From Tubulanus polymorphus (Eukaryota > Nemertea > Palaeonemertea > Tubulaniformes > Tubulanidae): a DNA stretch of 64,000 nt. Each line of letters opens with the position of its first letter. Position 1 is the first letter of the stretch. Position numbers and translations under genes: made by a program. The notes under the pieces are model-generated. The model made no database searches. It worked only from the letters and a program-made list of their open reading frames with translations, and had not been told where the DNA came from. Shown here piece after piece: positions 62,396 through 64,000 of this stretch. The stretch covers positions 5,407,600 through 5,471,599 of the forward strand of contig NC_134036.1 of the NCBI RefSeq assembly GCF_964204645.1, in the 5' to 3' direction.

Positions 62396-62587
62396 AATCA
62401 GTCGTAATACGTGATAGATAACATCTAGTTCGTAGACGCTTTGTGGCGAAGATTCTGGATCTACTTGAAGCGCGAAATATCGCAACAAGTGCGCGGTACG
62501 ATCTTCATCGGCGGTAGAAACTTCGGCCGCACCCGACGAAGCTACCGTTCGCTCATTCATATGCACAGCGTTGATATCCGTTAACAT
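62396..62587 (-). CDS. Candidate small protein or terminal exon of unknown function
   Basis: A 63-64 codon minus-strand frame begins MLTDINAVHMNERTVASSGA and ends SVYELDVIYHVLRLI. Composition is balanced and third positions are GC-richer than the flanks, unlike nearby chance frames. A TATAAAA lies about 21 bases upstream of the ATG on the same strand, which could be a promoter element or coincidence. No family is recognised and no signal peptide is present. It could equally be a last exon whose reading frame enters from the right. Confidence 0.3.
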
Positions 62588-62959
62588 TCGAATCTTAATT
62601 GGCGTTTTTTATACCCCGAAACCTTTGAACGCCGCGTAGGTCGCGTTATTAGCGGGATCTGCGTTTCTTTTCTTTTTAAATCCCAATTAAATAAACGGAG
62701 GGAGGAGACCGCACGAAAGAACCTCCACCGAAGAATCTCTTTTAATAACAATGATATAATATTAATTTACATTCTTACGAAGCTCCTACGAATTGCTGTT
62801 AATCACGACGTTTAAAATATGAAAAATATATATATATATATACATGCACATGGCGTATGTATTTTTAAAGCTTAATACCTCGCGCTAGATTAATCACCGA
62901 GCGCCTGTCATATTCATAAACCGTTAATTTGTACTTGTCGCGCGCTTTCGAGGAGATAA

Positions 62960-63270
62960 GTTCCAGTGAGGAAAGGAGGCGGGGAATGGCAGAGGGATGG
63001 GGGAAGAGGGTTGTGCGGAATGGGTAAGGGGATGGGAGGGGATTAGCAGATGGAGAGGGAGAGGGGGAGCAAGTGAGAGAGGGAGAGGGATTAATAGAGG
63101 GAGAGGGAGAGTGAGAGGGAAAGATGGTAGAGCGAGAGGGAGAGAGAGGGAGTGAGAAAGAGGAACAGCAATAGGGAGAGAAAGAGGGAGAAGAGGGAGA
63201 GCAAGAAGGAGGGAGAGAGTCGGGGAGAGTAAGAAAGAGGAAGAGCAAGAGGGAAAGAGGAGCGAGAGGT
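62960..63270 (+). repeat. Polypurine (GA-rich) tract
   Basis: About 310 bases of GAGAGGGAGAGG-type sequence with very few pyrimidines. Serine-rich minus-strand frames here are artefacts. Such tracts can form triplex DNA. Confidence 0.9.
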
Positions 63271-64000
63271 TTTAACTTTCAATCAATATTACCACGACGA
63301 TCATGCATCGGTAAAAATATAGCTTTTGGGTCGTGTGTGACCAGCGCGTGAACCTGTGCGCATAGACACGAAATGCGATAGGAGAAAATCCACCTTTCAT
63401 CTTCGCAAGGCGATCTTTAGAATCAGATTCCAAAAACGCGCTTTGATATCGAATCGGCGCGAACGCCCGATTTTATTAATTTTTTTTTTTTTTTTTAGAA
63501 AAAAATGCGTAACGTAAGTCAACGATTACGTCGTTTAGTCGAACGTCAACGTGGCGTTGTAACGTGTACGATGAAACGACATCCGATCCGAACGACGGCT
63601 CGAATTTCGCGCATTTCGCGAGAAAAAGACTAATCGTTTCTGTCGGCATTCGATATTCATATTTTCAATCGGAATGAACCTTCGACCGATTGAATCGACG
63701 CGTTTTTTTTCCCTAAATCACGACACGTGTATAGATTAGATAGATAGAAAGATAGATTAATTGCTAACAAAATTTGCAAATTTGCGAAGAGCAAAAGCCA
63801 GTTACAAGATACTTAGTTATACAAAATACAGACAATGAAAATTGACGGTACATACAATTGGTGGATGCGCTACGAGTGCTTTATCTGGCCTTTATAACAC
63901 TGCACTTAGGTAACAAAGTATCTTAAACATTTATTATATATAAAATGAGGTTTTTGTTTTTAATTTTACTCAAGTTGTACAAAATAACTCTTTAAAAATG
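63271..64000. other. Intergenic stretch to window end
   Basis: No gene or known repeat is seen. A run of 18 T at 63480 and a GATAGATAGAAAGATAGA run near 63737 are simple sequence. Confidence 0.4.

Overview
This window is animal nuclear DNA. The likely source is a lophotrochozoan (spiralian) marine invertebrate such as a mollusc, annelid, nemertean or relative. Three things point there: short GT-AG introns; a tandem family of GRL101-like leucine-rich-repeat GPCRs, a type known from molluscs and other spiralians and expanded there; and an intergenic landscape full of MITEs, tRNA-derived SINEs, LINE and Penelope-like fragments and minisatellites. The species cannot be fixed from sequence alone.

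Positions 1-22.8 kb hold three head-to-tail copies of one large mosaic receptor gene. Copy A is cut by the window edge: only its last part, the 7TM region, lies at 1-1025. Copies B (4619-10616) and C (15804-21816) look complete. Each has three exons (B: 4619-5851, 5955-7289, 7368-10616; C: 15804-17030, 17150-18502, 18580-21816), two tiny phase-0 introns and a predicted product of about 1938 residues. The order of modules is signal peptide, about five or six CUB or CUB-like modules, one good C-type lectin domain, a second degenerate lectin-like module, about seven LDLa modules, a cysteine-capped LRR block, and a rhodopsin-class 7TM domain with a non-canonical DRY box. The N-terminal CUB modules differ clearly between B and C, while the LDLa block and the last 7TM segment are almost identical. 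This suggests ectodomain diversification combined with gene conversion. Matching ATTGG/CCAAT boxes precede both complete genes. Homology also runs into the flanks, so the unit of duplication is about 9.6-11 kb.

From 22.8 to 64 kb no long gene is visible. Three likely first coding exons, too short to stand out as long open frames, are visible on the + strand: signal-peptide exons at 30838-30900 and 46152-46242, and a non-secretory one at 36405-36501. Each ends at a strong donor. A CpG-rich, probably untranslated first exon ends at 41698. A small minus-strand frame at 62396-62587 may also be coding. A cluster of K50-homeodomain (TAATCC) sites lies at 35554-35649.

The rest is repeats. Four minisatellite families recur as separate arrays, sometimes inverted: 57 bp (27.8, 38.6, 46.4 kb), 60 bp (31.0, 49.0 kb), 66 bp (38.1, 50.1, 56.7 kb) and a 55/110 bp family (32.2, 33.9, 40.6 kb). 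At least three dispersed repeat families, several MITEs, a near-perfect foldback element at 41.1 kb, a LINE 3' end running into about 440 bp of perfect hexamer microsatellite, and Penelope-like remnants with hammerhead-ribozyme-like cores complete the picture.
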